Shown: positions 22,149 through 34,055 of the stretch, piece after piece
How positions within the stretch are numbered: position 1 is the first letter of the stretch
Layout of the letters: every line of letters begins with the position of its first letter
NCBI RefSeq assembly: GCF_031143425.1
Contig: NC_090451.1
Location: forward strand, 347,208,339-347,272,338
Direction of reading: 5' to 3'
Origin: Pleurodeles waltl
Lineage: Eukaryota > Chordata > Amphibia > Caudata > Salamandridae
Length of the DNA stretch: 64,000 nucleotides
The notes under the pieces: generated by a model
Seen by the model: the letters and a program-made list of their open reading frames with translations, nothing else
Databases searched by the model: none
Told to the model about the DNA's origin: nothing
Position numbers and translations under genes: made by a program

Positions 22149-24888
22149 TGTAGGAGGCTAGTCTGGTTTGTAGTGGGTACCAAAGGTACTTACACCTTAT
22201 ACCAGGTCCAGTTATCCCTTATTAGTGAAATGTAGTCAGTGTCTAGAAGCCAGGCTGTCTAGGGGTAGCTGCAGCTGAGCAGCCAAGGCTGAACTAGGAG
22301 ACATGCAAAGCTCTTGCAATACCACTGTTGTAACACAGTACTCACACACATGAAAGAAAATACTCAGTGTTACAAAAATAAAGGTACTTTATTTTGGTGA
22401 CACATATGCCAAAAATACCTTAGAGACTATACTCCCTTAAGAGGTAAGTAATATACACAATATATACACTAGTATCCAAAACAGATAAGTACACAGTCAG
22501 AAAACAATGCAAATAGTGAAAATCACAATAGATTGCTATTGGCCTAGGGGGAACACAAACCATATACTAAAATAGTGGAACGTGAAAGTCAGTTTCCCAC
22601 CTAGGCAAGTGTAGTGTGTAGAGGGGCGCTGGGAGTGTAAGAAAACATAAAGGTAAGTAATAGAACCCACCCCAGAGCCCAGGAAAATAGGAGTAAATCA
22701 CAGTAAGTTTCCTGAAACACACAAGAAGTCATGATAGAAGATTATGCAGGACCCAGAAGAGACTGCAAGGCACCAACAACGGATTTCTGGACCTGTGAAA
22801 GAATGGGACCAAGTCCAAGAACCACTGAAGAGTCCAGGGAGAACAGGAGGCCCTGCTAACCTGGATGAAGGAGCAAAAGAAGAACCTCCAGTCAGAAGAC
22901 AAAGTCAGTTATGCACCCAAGAAGACGGATGCAGGTTCCTGGTTGGTGCAGAAGATGCCCCACACTGGATGGATGATTGCAGTCTGGTTTGCATTGCTGG
23001 ATTCCGCCAACGAGCCTTGGCACATGCAAAAGTCCCAGTTAGTGGAAAATTGCGCTGCCCAGGACCAGGAGTGACCTGGTGGACTCTACAAAGGAGAGGG
23101 GAAACAGAGGTGGTTCTCAGCAACTTAGAGAGCCCTCAGAAGACCAGGCAGCACAAACACAGGAGTCCCACAGCACGGGGACAAACAAGGTGGAAATGAA
23201 GGCCCATGCAGCACGACACAAAGGGATCCCAAGCCACCGGAGAACCACTCAAGAAGCTGTGCATTGCAGGATGGAATACTGGGGGCCTAAGCTGTGCTGT
23301 GCACGAAGAACTTCATGGAAGGTCGCACACAAGCCTTGGCAACTGCAAGTCACGCTGTGCAAAGGGGTACTGTCTTGCGTGGGGAGGCAAGTGCTTACCT
23401 CCACCAAAGGTGGACAGCTGGACCTTGGGACTGTCGGGGTCACTTTAGTCCATCAGCCGTGTTGATGGAGCCACTTTCGTCATCTAGAGAGGGGACCCAC
23501 TCCACCGGTCATCACTGTAGAGAGGTGCCTGCAGAAGCAGGGAAGTGACTCCATCACTCCACGGAAGATTCTTTCAGTTCTTCTGGTGCAGGCTGAAGAC
23601 AGGCAGTCCTCAGAGGATGCACGATCTGGAAAGAGCTGAAGTTACAAGGTTGCAGAAGTTGTCTTTGCTTCTTTGTTGTAGTATGTAGAGTTCCTGGCGG
23701 GGTCAGCTGCGGTTCCGTTGGTAGAAGATGAACTAAAGGATGCAGAGGATTCCTGCTGGAGTTTTGCAATCCGAATCTGAAGAAACACCCATAGGAGAGA
23801 CCCTAAATAACCCTGAAAGGGGGATCAGTCACCAAACCAGGTAAGCACCTATCAGGAGAGGGCTCTGACTTTACCTGCTGGCACTGACCACTCAGCTGCT
23901 CCCAGAGTGCCCCACCACCTTGGAGTCCAAGATGGCAAAACCCAGGGACACTCTGGACTGGATTATGCAAGGAGGGCACCATCAGTGCCCTTCAAAGCAT
24001 TTCCAGGGGCTCTGGGATGCTAGCCCTCCCATGCCTGTAAAACCTATTTCCAAAGGGAGAAGAAATCCTTTGATCTGCCTTCCTGGGCTTGATCTGCCTT
24101 CCTGGGCTTGATCTGCCTTCCTGGGCTTAAACTGCTCATGCAACAGGAGGGCATAAACGAGCCTGTGAGGTGGCAGCAGCTGGGGCTGCCTGGAAAACCT
24201 CAGAAGGCTGGCATGGCAATACCGGGGGGGTCCACTGTGGAGTCCCCAGAGTGCATGGGATTGTACAACCAACACTAGAACCAGTTTTGGTGTACAATCC
24301 CCAGTTGTTAGACACCTTACATGGCCATATTCGGAGTTCCATTGTGAAACTGGACATAGGTATTGACCTATATCCAGTGCATGAGAAAATGGCATCTCCA
24401 CACTCGCAAAGTCTGGGAAAATGGTCCTGCGTGACGTGGGAGCACCTCTGCTAGTGCAGAGTTGCCCTCACACACAGCCTCTAGGGTTGGAAGGCCTGAC
24501 ATATAGGTAACTTATAAGTGACCTGGTGCAGTGTAAATGGCTGTGAAATGGTGCATGCACCATTTCACACAGACTGCAATGGCAGTCCTGTAGAAGCCTT
24601 TCCAGGGGCTCCCTCTGGGTTGCAAAAGTAATGCTGCAGCAAATAGGGATCCCCTGGGACCGCAATGCCCTGGGTACCGAAGTACCATATACTAGGACTT
24701 ATAAGGGGTGACCAGTATGCCAATTTGGGATGAAATACTGGGTTACCAGTATTTAGTGATCAGTTTGATAGGAGACAGAGCATAAGCACTGGGGTCCTGG
24801 CTAGCAGCATCCCAGTGACACAGTCAAAATACACTGTCATTAGGTAGAAATTGGGGGTAACATGCCAAAAATAGGGTACTTTCCTACA
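22149..24888 (-). mobile_element. Solo LTR, 2740 bp, with perfect 5-bp target duplication
   Basis: It begins TGTAGGAGG and ends TTTCCTACA, i.e. TG...CA with a short terminal inversion. It is flanked on both sides by CAGCT (22144-22148 and 24889-24893). TG...CA ends with a 5-bp duplication are the mark of LTR-retrotransposon integration. No gag, protease or pol frame is present, so it is a solo LTR left by recombination between two LTRs. AATAAA-type signals lie near 22375-22400 on both strands; I infer minus orientation. An LTR this long is unusual. It contains a 19-bp triplicate at about 24072-24128. It sits in the first intron of Harbinger copy B. Confidence 0.75.
24072..24128. repeat. 19-bp unit repeated three times
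   Basis: TTGATCTGCCTTCCTGGGC occurs three times in tandem, almost without change, inside the solo LTR. Confidence 0.85.
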
Positions 24889-25150
24889 CAGCTCTGATAC
24901 AAAAATGGATTTGTATGGAGCTGGTCAGACAGAATGAATAGGGTGTCAAAACAGGCCCACCCATGTCAAGTTTGGAAGTGCACTTCACTAGCACCATTGC
25001 CTTGTCACACTTACTACATGGTTACCTACTCAGGATCACTGATACACATTGTCAGTGTGCACCTTACAGTGTACACATTCACAGTATTCCAGTATGGAGC
25101 CTCCCAATACCTGAAGGCCTGTCAGGTGCCAGTTTATAGTCAGTACTTAC

Positions 25151-25423
25151 ATCCTTGTGGCTGCTATTCTGCCCTCAAGTGCCCATCCACCTCAGGGTAG
25201 GCCACCGCCAAAATGTGGGCCATTAGGGTGGGTCAGGGTCTGATATGGGCACACCTCCCACTTTGGGAGGACATCCCCAGCTGGGCCTCTGCAATCTTCC
25301 GGGCCAAGCATCCCAGGTCCTCCCACTGCTTTCTGCAGTGGGTGCCCCGCCGACTATGGACCCCAAGGTCCGCACTTGCTTAGCGATGGTCCTCCAAAAC
25401 ATTTACTTCTGATGGGCGCTGAC
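25151..25423 (-). pseudogene. Harbinger Myb-A exon 2 (copy B)
   Basis: Minus-strand exon bounded by the acceptor CATCCAG and a GTAAGT donor (AAGGAT|GTAAGT), the same splice pattern as exon 2 of copy A (3405-3674). It encodes WRTIAKQVRTLG and, after a frameshift, HCRKQWEDLGCLARKIAEAQLG in part, which is the Myb/SANT-like domain. A TAA interrupts the start and exon 1 is not recognisable upstream. Being antisense and between transposase exons 1 and 2, it is a gene nested in an intron. DNA identity to copy A is high through the stretch AAGCAAGTGCGGAC. Confidence 0.72.
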
Positions 25424-25997
25424 CTGGATGGGTGACACAGACAAGGGGAGAATGTGATTAGGAGTGGCACTACATCGACAGCAGTGGCCTACATACACCA
25501 CACTCACTTTCAACTGTCCTGTGCTGCTGGATAGCCGGCTGCCATTTTATGTACATTTAATGGGTTTATCTGAGAAATGCAAGTGCGTCCTGACACTTAA
25601 ATATCCCGATTAGTGCACAGGCCCAGGTATGTACATCACACATGGCCACATACATGTGGCATACAACACATATGTAACATGAAGTGAATATGCCCCTACA
25701 TGCTGGCCCTTTGGCTGTTTTGCTACCCATACATCTGTCATATGTACATGCATGTCTGTGCGGGACACATATGTGCACATGACCTGCACCATCACACATG
25801 CATTGGTGGACACATACCATGTACAGAACCAGTTATTGCCAGCACACATGCCATTAATTACACTCCTATATACCCTATGTAGTTACTGTCACCCATTCAG
25901 TCATGTCTCCACTGCTTAGTGTGTATCACAATATATTGGACTGATAACATGTTTGACCTGCACATCACATTAAATGATGATTCCCTCTTCATCCTAG
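25424..25997. other. Intron 1 remainder, copy B
   Basis: Sequence between Myb-A exon 2 and the acceptor of transposase exon 2 (TTCATCCTAG at 25988-25997). A trace of the Myb-A 5' region (TAAAATGGCAGCCGGC, read on minus) recalls copy A near 2786-2805. No other feature. Confidence 0.4.
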
Positions 25998-27112
25998 ATA
26001 CCACGTAATGAGGAGAAAGAGGAATAAACCAGTGTACCATTCAGTAGTCGACCTCGCCACCTTGGAGGAAAGACACATCGTGCAGACCTACAGATTGAAT
26101 CGTGTCACCATCATGAAACTCTGTACTCAGTTGGAGGCTGATCTACTGCCTGCCATCCACAATCACAATGCCATCCCTCCATGGTCCAAGTGTTGTCGAT
26201 GCTGCACTTCCTTGACACAGGGTCCTTCCAGTTTACAGTGGGCTTGGCTGCAGGGATGTCACAGCCCATTTTCAGCATTGTGTTGTGGGATGTACTGTCA
26301 GTTTTCCAGAAACACCTGGCCAGTTACATCTGGTTTCCCCAACCTGTGGATTTGGCCACTGTGAAGGCTAACTTCTATTAGCTGAGATACATCCCTCACA
26401 CAGTAGGGGCTATTGATGGCACCCTTACTGCTTTGATTCCTCCAAGTGTCAACAAACAGGTCTATCGGAACCGGAAAACTTTCACTCCATAAACATGCAG
26501 GTGGGGTGCTTGGCGGACCAGTATATCTCCAAGGTTTCATGATCTGTCTATGATGCCTGTATAATGAGGAACAACAATATCCCAACATGATATCACGTCT
26601 ACAACAAGAGAGGGCTTGTCTAATTGGTAGGTATCTGTGTGGATGTATGTCTCTGTTGTTGCACCTGTCAACACCATCTTCGATGTGTCTGTATCTGGTT
26701 TCTAATAGGTCCTGCCTCTATTCACACAGGAGACTCTGGATATCCTAACCTTCCCTGGCTGTTAAAGCCAGTGAGGTACCCTGCCTCCGATGCAGAGACA
26801 CATTGCAGTGAGGCCCACAACAGGACGAGGCGTGTGATTGAAAGGTCATTTGGCCTACTCAAGGCGAGATTTAGATGTCTCCATGTCTCAGGAGGTGCCC
26901 TCCTCTACAATCTCCAAAATGTGTGTAAGATAATTGCTCCATGCTGCATGTTCCACAATCTGGCACTCAGATGTCACATCCCATAACTGGCAGATGAGGA
27001 AGTGGCTGCTGGACCTGTGGGTGGTAATGGACACATGGAGAATGATGAGGAGGTATATGAGGATGGTGCAGTTGAGTCCAGGACGGAGTTGATCAATCAA
27101 TACTTCCAATGA
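25998..27112 (+). pseudogene. Harbinger DDE transposase, exons 2 and 3 (copy B)
   Basis: Exon 2 (25998-26626) starts YHVMRRKRNKPVYHSVVDLA and continues with TLEERHIVQTYRLNRVTIMK. After a frameshift near 26180 come VQVLSMLHFLDTG, then VGAIDGT with the first catalytic Asp, then GCLADQYISKV, and VYDACI with the second Asp. A 103-base GT-AG intron (26627-26729) follows, as in copy A. Exon 3 (26730-27112) has DSGYPNLPWLLKPVRYP, RRVIERSFGLLKARFR with the catalytic Glu, and ends NQYFQ. At least one frameshift and several stops (near 26380, 26490 and 26530) inactivate it. All three DDE residues survive, so it is better preserved than copy A at the active site. Confidence 0.88.
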
Positions 27113-28029
27113 CCTACATGTATGCCGTCTGTGTGAATTTGCAAATTACATCTTAGCACTTGGATTCAATGAAATGTCCATCCTGGCCAGGTTTACAAGT
27201 GGGAATGCCACATTTACCCTTCCCATATGTGGCTAACAAAGGACAACTGAATGTATGTCTGGAGCAGTGTAAGTGGTCAACACACTGCCGTTGTGACCAT
27301 CTATAGGTTGACAGGTTTACATCTACTTGAAACAATCCTTTTAAGTGCAATGTGTCATGTCATCTCCTGTCCACAAGTGAGGCAGGCTATGGACTGTATA
27401 AAGAGTTTCATTACATATCCTACATGCTGGCATTGATGGCAAGTTTTGTCTGCATACAGTTGGAGGTGTTGTTTATGACCCATTCCAGATGTCAGCTACA
27501 TGTTTTTGGTTATTAAATTATTGTACTTTTTTGATGTATAGGTGCAATGTGATGTGACCTGTTTCCTAGGCATATGACAATGGCCATCACAGCAAGTTCC
27601 TGCATATGTGCATAGGGTGACACCTTGACTCACATCCTGATCTGTGTCCCTTTGCTCTCGTTTTTACAGATTGGACCACCTGGTCTACTCTGGAGTGTGG
27701 CTGGGCTATTGAGTCTCCTATTATACCACTAATAAGCCATCTGTGGTGTCCTACGTTCTCTGCATAGGATGCATACACTTACTGTGATTTGCACTGGATG
27801 TGGGCTGATGGGTGGTACTTGACATGTCATTTAAGTGTGTTAATATTAACACATCATACAATGAAGACACATAAGCATTTTCTGTGCTGTACAGTGTTTA
27901 TTGCGCATATTGGGTTCAACAGTTGATAAGTGGGGTTATGCTGGATGAAATCCTCATAGAAGATGGCTTAGCTGTAGGTTCTACAGGTCCAGTGTCCGAA
28001 AGGCCATAGGAAAAGATGAGTTATGGCAT
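27113..28029. other. Space between transposase and Myb-B (copy B)
   Basis: Non-coding stretch between the stop codons of the convergent genes. It corresponds to 276-1204 of copy A. No separate feature seen. Confidence 0.4.
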
Positions 28030-29818
28030 TTAACAGTCAACAGAGTGTGTCAGTGGCACACAAGGGAGACTTTTCAGGGGAGGTTCACTTTCTGGCAGTG
28101 GTTTTTGTCTTGGTATCTGCTCCAGCAGAATGCCTGGATGGACAACCATGTTTTTGGAGGGTTTCTCAGCTACAAAGGAAGGAGTGTCAGTGACCTGTGG
28201 GTTCCTTGGCAGGGCCTCAAGTCCACTGGCTGCTGCAGTAGTAGATGGCTCAAATGCTGGGTTGCCAATGGAAGGGGCTTGCTGGTGGGTGGAGGTGGGA
28301 TGCAGGATGTTGTGGAGGTCCCTGAGCACCCCTGCAATGGTGGCCATGGAGGCACTGAGAGCCTGCACTGATGCATTGCATCCTGATGGTATTCCCTCTG
28401 CAGCCTTTGGTTTTCCCCCATGATGACAATTATTTGGCCCGTCTATTCCGGGCATTGCTGCTATGCACCCAGGACTTGTGAAATTGGCTTCTGGACAGTT
28501 GGCTCCCTTGGCTGCCCACCCGTCCTCTGGCCCACAGGTGCCCTCCAACGCCCCCTACACCCCTGTGCCACAGGCACAGTGTGCCCACTCCCAATGTCAC
28601 CAGGATCTTCATTGTCTTGGGTTTGTGGGTGTAACTCTGGTCCCTGTACTGCGGGGCACCTAATTGATTGTCCTGTCCTCGTGACACAGGTCTGGGGACG
28701 AAGGGTTGGCTGTGATGTTGTTGCCACTAGATGGGCGGGTGGTTGGTTGTGGGCAGGGTGAGGCTGGGAGTGGAAGACTGACCAGATGTCCCCAATTACC
28801 CAGCTAAGTCATCACTGTCCATGCTTCCTGAAGCATAGTCGTCACTGGGACCTTCATCCTGTGGAGGGCTGGCTGTCTCTGGCATTGCCTCTATGGTGCC
28901 AGCGGCTGGGGTACATGTGAAAGGAGTGGAAGAGTGTTACCTGGTGAAAGTGTGATTACTTGTCTGTTTGTCTGATGCACACACTGGCTTCACTTGATTC
29001 CCATGTATGGCAATGACAGATGAAGCACTGCAGGCATTGTTTCTGGATTGTGAGGGGGATGGCACAATACACTGTGAAATGGGGCACTGGAGTTGCATAA
29101 CTGTCATTTCCATGAGTTTTCCTCATTCAATGCATCCAGTTGGTGTGGTGGGTACAAGGGTTGTGCATGCAGGTGTTGTATTGTGTGGTCCACTTAACAA
29201 GTATTGTAATGGATGTGCTGGTGCATTGTGGGAGTCGTAGTGTTTGTTATTGGCATTGCTATCCGTGCACTTGGGAGGGACTGAGTGGGCATTGTGGCTG
29301 GGTGTTGTTGTTGCATGCAGGGAAGGGGTATTGGGTGATTGAGTGTGAGGTAGAGTGGTTGAGAGGGTGATTTGAGGAGTGATAGGGTGGTGGGGAAGCA
29401 TGCTGGACAGGAGTGGTTAGTGCCAGGGGAGTGTTAGTGACTTACCAGACTCCAGTCGTCTGGGTAATCCAGTCAGGCCCTCAAGATGCAGTATTGCCAA
29501 GACCTTCTCCTCCCATGATGCAAACTCTGGGAGAGGAGGTGGGGATCCACCCCCAGTTTCGTGACCAGTGATCTGGTGTCATGATGCCATGGAACGCAAC
29601 TTCCCCAGTGGGTCGTTCCACCTCTTCCAGATGTCCTCCCGTGTGCGTGGATTATTGCCCACTGAGTTGAACATGTCGACAATTCTCTGCCATAACTCCA
29701 TTTTCCAGGCAATGGAGGTTTGCTGTACCTTTGCTCCAAACAGTTGTGGCTCTACCCTGGTGATTTAATCCACCCTCAGCTCATCACCTGTGAAGCGTGG
29801 GTGCTTTTGATGTGACAT
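28030..29818 (-). pseudogene. Harbinger Myb-B-like accessory protein (copy B)
   Basis: A second, different Myb/SANT-like gene. Exon 1 (29818-29446) starts MSHQKHPRFTGDELRVD and has LFGAKVQQTSIAWKMELWQR, IVDMFNSVGNNPRTREDIWK and RWNDPLGKLRSMAS, the three helices of the domain with their Trp residues. It ends at a GTAAG donor. An acidic stretch follows near 28900-28790 (PPQDEGPSDDYASGSMDSDD) after a CCCCAG acceptor. The tail (28730-28030) is Gln/Pro/Ser-rich with a helical SASMATIAGVLRDLHNI and ends near PLTHSVDC. Two stops interrupt exon 1. Such proteins bind element ends and carry the transposase into the nucleus. It is not an allele of Myb-A: the domain sequence and exon borders differ. Confidence 0.7.
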
Positions 29819-29984
29819 GTTGGTTGTGTTGTGGGTGGTGGTGTGTGTTGTGTGCAAGGGTACAGTGTGTGGTGGTTGGTGGGGTGGGTGGGTGTGTTTG
29901 TATGCACTGTTGCACAGGCCACTTTTAAGGTAGGCTCTAGAGGCTCATAGGCAGGGTGCATTGTATTTAAAAATTAAGGCATGT

Positions 29985-30200
29985 ACTATTAGGTGTTATA
30001 TGGCCTACCAGTGAAAAACTCCTAAAGTTGTTTTTCACTGTTGTAAGGTCTATCTCTCCCGTTAACGATCACCGGGTTACCTTATTATTTTTCATAGGTG
30101 TTAACTCTGAAATGGATGCAGATAGAGATTTACTGCTTACACTCAAATGGGTTGTAATTTAAGACCCTTGTTAATGCTGAAGTTGGATTTTATGTCATAA
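29985..30200 (+). mobile_element. Fragment of the 2.75-kb LTR family
   Basis: It matches the reverse complement of 51730-51910 (shared GTGAAAAACTCCT, GTTAACTCT/GTTAACTTT and AAGTTGGATTTTA). It marks the broken right edge of Harbinger copy B. Confidence 0.6.
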
Positions 30201-31600
30201 TTAGTGTCCTATGAAACATCTACATATAGAATAACCACTGCGAGCCTGCATATATGATTGACACACACTGGGATCTGGATGTCTGTATTGAGGACCAACG
30301 GTCATTATTGCCTTTTCGTTGACACTCATTTTCTGTTTCTCTTTAAGCATTGAATTGTCTTATGTTGATTTTGGATCAGGTTGCTACAATTCTGTCCTGA
30401 GAAAGACCCTGTAAAATGATGTTTAGGAGTTGAAGCATCAACTTTTATATCTTGACTAAATTTGCAATGATTGCAGGACTTTGAGATACCGATTCAATTT
30501 ATTTATTTCTCTAAAGCATTTTAACCTGAAACATATGTCCTGTTAGTTAATATACGCTTTTGTTATGTGCACTGGATGTTGTTTCACACATTCTTCACTT
30601 AGTTTACACTTTCACTGTGCCATCGTATGTAACATATTTTCCACGTGTTGAAATTTTCACCTCATTTATGGAAAGTATGGAACGATTAAATTGAAGAATT
30701 CTTTAAAATCATTTATTTTCATAGCAGGTTTTCAATGTTATAATCCTGGACAATGTATTGAATGTTTCTAAATGATTACCCTTAGAACATTGTTGCATTT
30801 TTGGCCTTCATTAGCCTAGTTTCATTGGAATACAAGGTACCCGCTTAATCTGATTTTACGAAAGTTGGCATTTTCTTGTGCCAACCATTTGGGCCTATAT
30901 GACTGGGAATGGCTCTGCTGTTGAGACTTGTACATTGCTTCCAGACAGTAACACATAGGGGGCTTATGTGTGGACAAGATGGGCCATCCTGGCAGGATGA
31001 ATTGGAAGGGTTTGCATCCAGCCCCACTTACACTTTAGAGGGCTTTGCCACCTGCACAGAGAAAAGAAAGAAATCTGACAACAGGCTGGCCCTATCCCTG
31101 GTCACCCCAGACAATTTGAAGCCTTGACAGGGGAATGAGAAAGAGCTTTCCAGAACCAGATGTGGATGTTGTACTGGGATTCCCCACACACGGAAGGCTG
31201 GCACAAGATATAATTATTGGACCTCTAAAGCAACTCATCAGAACACTCCTGGACCTGTGGAAGTTACGGAAGAAAGACTGCCCTGCTAATAGAGGACTCT
31301 CCTGGTGCTTGAATGACTTCCTTGCTGTTGGAGAAGGAATACTGGACCTGCTTGCCTTCACCAAGTTCCCCACAGTAACTACAAGAGCCAGTCTTCTGCC
31401 CTACTGTGTGAGCCACAAGGAGACAACAAGCTTCAGAGGCTGCCCTTCATCTCCCAGCTGACCTGCTGCACTAGACCTGCCCAGATGTGCCTGAGCTTGG
31501 TAGCTGGCCTTTGCCTGGAGGGAGTCCTTATCTCCAAGAGGTGTTCCCAGGTCTTGGGGACTTAGCAGGCATCAGAGTGTGCTCCTCCCTGCCTAACTGT
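30201..31600. repeat. Unclassified interspersed repeat
   Basis: No coding frame with a family match. The block at 30950-31600 is GC-richer than its surroundings and I recall similar DNA from newt transcripts, so it is probably a dispersed non-autonomous repeat; ends not defined. Confidence 0.35.
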
Positions 31601-31619
31601 GAGTTCCATCTAATCTGAA

Positions 31620-31860
31620 GCAGTGCGATGCAGGTCGATGCAGGACTTCGCAGCGCAGCCCTTCACAGCTCCCGATTTGCAGCCTCTTCAGAACTCATGC
31701 AGCACAACACAACTCGATGCAGGACCTTGCATCACAGCCATTGCAGCTCCTGATTGGAATTGATGCAGCATGACATACCTTAACACAGGACTTTGCATCG
31801 CAACACCACGCAGCTCTGGATCAAAACCAATGCTGAGCAACGTGAAGCCTCACATCAATG
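31620..31860. repeat. Degenerate minisatellite, period about 78 bp
   Basis: Three units share AGGACTTCGCAGCGCA-like cores starting near 31642, 31721 and 31797. Divergence between units is high, so the array is old. Confidence 0.55.
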
Positions 31861-33300
31861 AGATAAGGTACAACTCTAACTGGCCTATTTCCAGCCTGTG
31901 CTCCATCGTGGTTGACCTGAACTTGGGACTTTGCCCGGGTCCGGCACCACTGGATAACCACAGGTGGTGCTTTGTGTTTTTTGTGCTTTCTTTGCTAAAA
32001 ATTGTAAAAGTAAAATTCTTTGGCTCTACTAATTGGATTTATAACCAGAGGTTTAAGCACAGGTTAATTTTGTGGCTTTTTGAGGTTCATCCTGACACAG
32101 CTTGTGGTTGTGATTGTTGCCTGAGAGGAGCTTCCACCCTCTCAACCAATAGCCAAAAACATTTTTGTTCCAAGGTTGCATGCGAATCTCTACTTTTTGG
32201 GTAACTCTAGGTGCAAGTGTAGTGGCCACAGCTTGAGCTTAATGTATTTCCTGATAGAACTGTGTTTTTTGCTAAATTGGCAAATAGGCTTGGTGGCATT
32301 TTCCAATGGTTGCCTGAAAGGAATTATGCCATCCTTCAACCTCATTGTTTCCATTTTTCTCTCCTCAATTAGCACTCTGCAAGCAATTCTACCAATTTAT
32401 TAAAAACCTTGATCGCCATCTACATCCAGATCTTTGTAGGAGACCAATCCAGGTGTTCTCGATGTTGTCCAATATGTGACATAATTTTAATTCGGTCTGA
32501 GTATAATATTCACTTCTCAAACCATTTAAATACTATATCTTGGGGACACAAGCAAAGACTATTTGTGTTTTTTACTTCCAATTGAAAGCAGCTTCTGAGA
32601 AGGACACTCATCCACTAATGACATTTATTGCATTCTTCTCCAAAAGCCTGACTAAAGTGAAAGAAACAACCTTGATTTCAGGGGTAGGGCTACTTTATGA
32701 CTTGAATCACTGGGCAATCGAAATCTGTTGATGTTGTTGTTAACGCGTCCTTCTATGTCAACTTATTACACATTAGGACTTGTTTTAGGCCAATGAATTT
32801 TGGGACCCAGTAGAGAGACACCGTAGGACGAGATAACTGATCAATATGTCAAGCAATATATCAATTATGTCATCAATATTTATCACGACAATACACTTTA
32901 CCTTGGATAAAGACATTAATCAAATTGTCGATGCAACCATGACCTTCCAGCCATGAATAACCACACCTTCTAATAGAATTTTATGAATTGTATTCCCTAT
33001 TGATTACAATCTACGAGCAGAAGAGTTAATCTCAACACCAGGAAACATAAGAGCATAGTCACAATAAGACAGCCTACAATATGACCAACATCCTTGTGAC
33101 TTTTATAGACTGTCTGCGTCATATGGTCACCCTGCAGGCAGCGTAGGCTGATAGATAGTGGGCGTTCCTGTGTTAGCATTAGGCCCTGACAGTGGTTTGG
33201 CTGGCTTCCACTGCAAGGGTTTGAACTGAGCAGCGGTGCGTGCGTTTTGTAATGCCTGCAGATCCTCTGAGTGATGGACTCGCTGAACTTCACTTCTGAG
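31861..33300. other. Unassigned repeats
   Basis: No coding frame supported. The segment around 32840-33010 (CATGACCTT, CAGCCAT, AATA, CCACAC order) resembles 35140-35230 inside the hAT element, so both probably derive from one LTR-like family. Confidence 0.35.
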
Positions 33301-33320
33301 AGCTACTGCTAGGGTGCTGG

Positions 33321-33355
33321 TGAGCCACTGGTAGCTCAGTGGGAGAGCCCTTATC
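33321..33355 (+). other. tRNA-like 5' half (box A)
   Basis: TAGCTCAGTGGGAGAGC matches the D-arm and pol III box A of a tRNA. No box B (GGTTCGA) follows within the expected distance, so it is not a tRNA gene; it may be the head of a decayed tRNA-derived SINE. Confidence 0.35.
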
Positions 33356-33831
33356 TAGAACAATATTTAGATGCCTGGACATGCAAATATTTTTGGATGC
33401 CACATGTTCAGTGTAATTAATTAATAGCTTTTTGCGTGTAATTCCGGAACATACTAAATTGCTCCCTAAATTAATTTAATAACACAGATTGATCCCACAT
33501 TTCCATGCTTTGATGTCTTCTTTTTAGAAAAACAAGATGAAACTAGGTAACATTATAAACAAAAAAGGATGACTGAATAGTAAATCTGTTCAGCTGAAGG
33601 CATAAAGAAGTTTAAAGGACTAGTACTTTCAAGCACTATTCTTAAACAAGAGGGAGATGAGTTCATTCAAGTACCTAGGTATTTTGCAAAGTAAGAATTC
33701 ATTTTTTATTACACTGCTACAAAGTTCAGCATGACCAAAAGTAAGATGTTGTAGTTACGTCTGGAAATTATTAGCCTGAGAATTGAATTGTGTGTCGTGG
33801 ATTCTTTTACTTCTTCTTCTTCCTATTATTT

Positions 33832-33960
33832 TTATTAATATTATTATTATTATTATTATTATCCTGGCAGTGCTAAACAAAGTAAAGAAATGAGTACACT
33901 TTCAAAGGATATTATCCCTATCACGATTATTATTATTATTTTTATTATTTTTATCATTAA

Positions 33961-34010
<50 letters not shown>

Positions 34011-34055
34011 TAATAATAATGATAATAATACGAATAATAATAATAATACCCCATG
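33832..34055. repeat. (ATT)n / (AAT)n microsatellite, inverted
   Basis: ATT runs at 33832-33863 and 33923-33960 are followed by AAT runs from about 33960 to 34050. The two halves are reverse complements and could extrude as a cruciform. Low-complexity Ile-rich open frames here are artefacts. Confidence 0.9.

Larger units (their letters stand above)
20882..29980 (+). mobile_element. Harbinger copy B (GGCCCTCATT family), interrupted by an LTR
   Basis: The left end GGCCCTCATTATGAGTTTGG matches the ends of the MITEs at 44911, 49795 and 50520 and of copy C at 58152. In order it contains a TATA box and transposase exon 1 (21171-21303), a long first intron holding Myb-A antisense (25151-25423), transposase exons 2-3 (25998-27112), then Myb-B antisense (29818-28030). 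A 2740-bp solo LTR (22149-24888) sits in the intron; without it the element is about 6.4 kb. The right end is lost where an LTR fragment starts near 29985. Copies A and C support the same order. That all parts belong to one element is inferred from this repetition. Confidence 0.68.

Noticed and set aside
22149..24888. Endogenous retrovirus with genes
   Set aside because: No gag, pol or env frame was found; only LTR-like DNA with a duplication remains.
33321..33355. tRNA gene
   Set aside because: Only the D-arm/box A half is present; no anticodon arm or box B follows.
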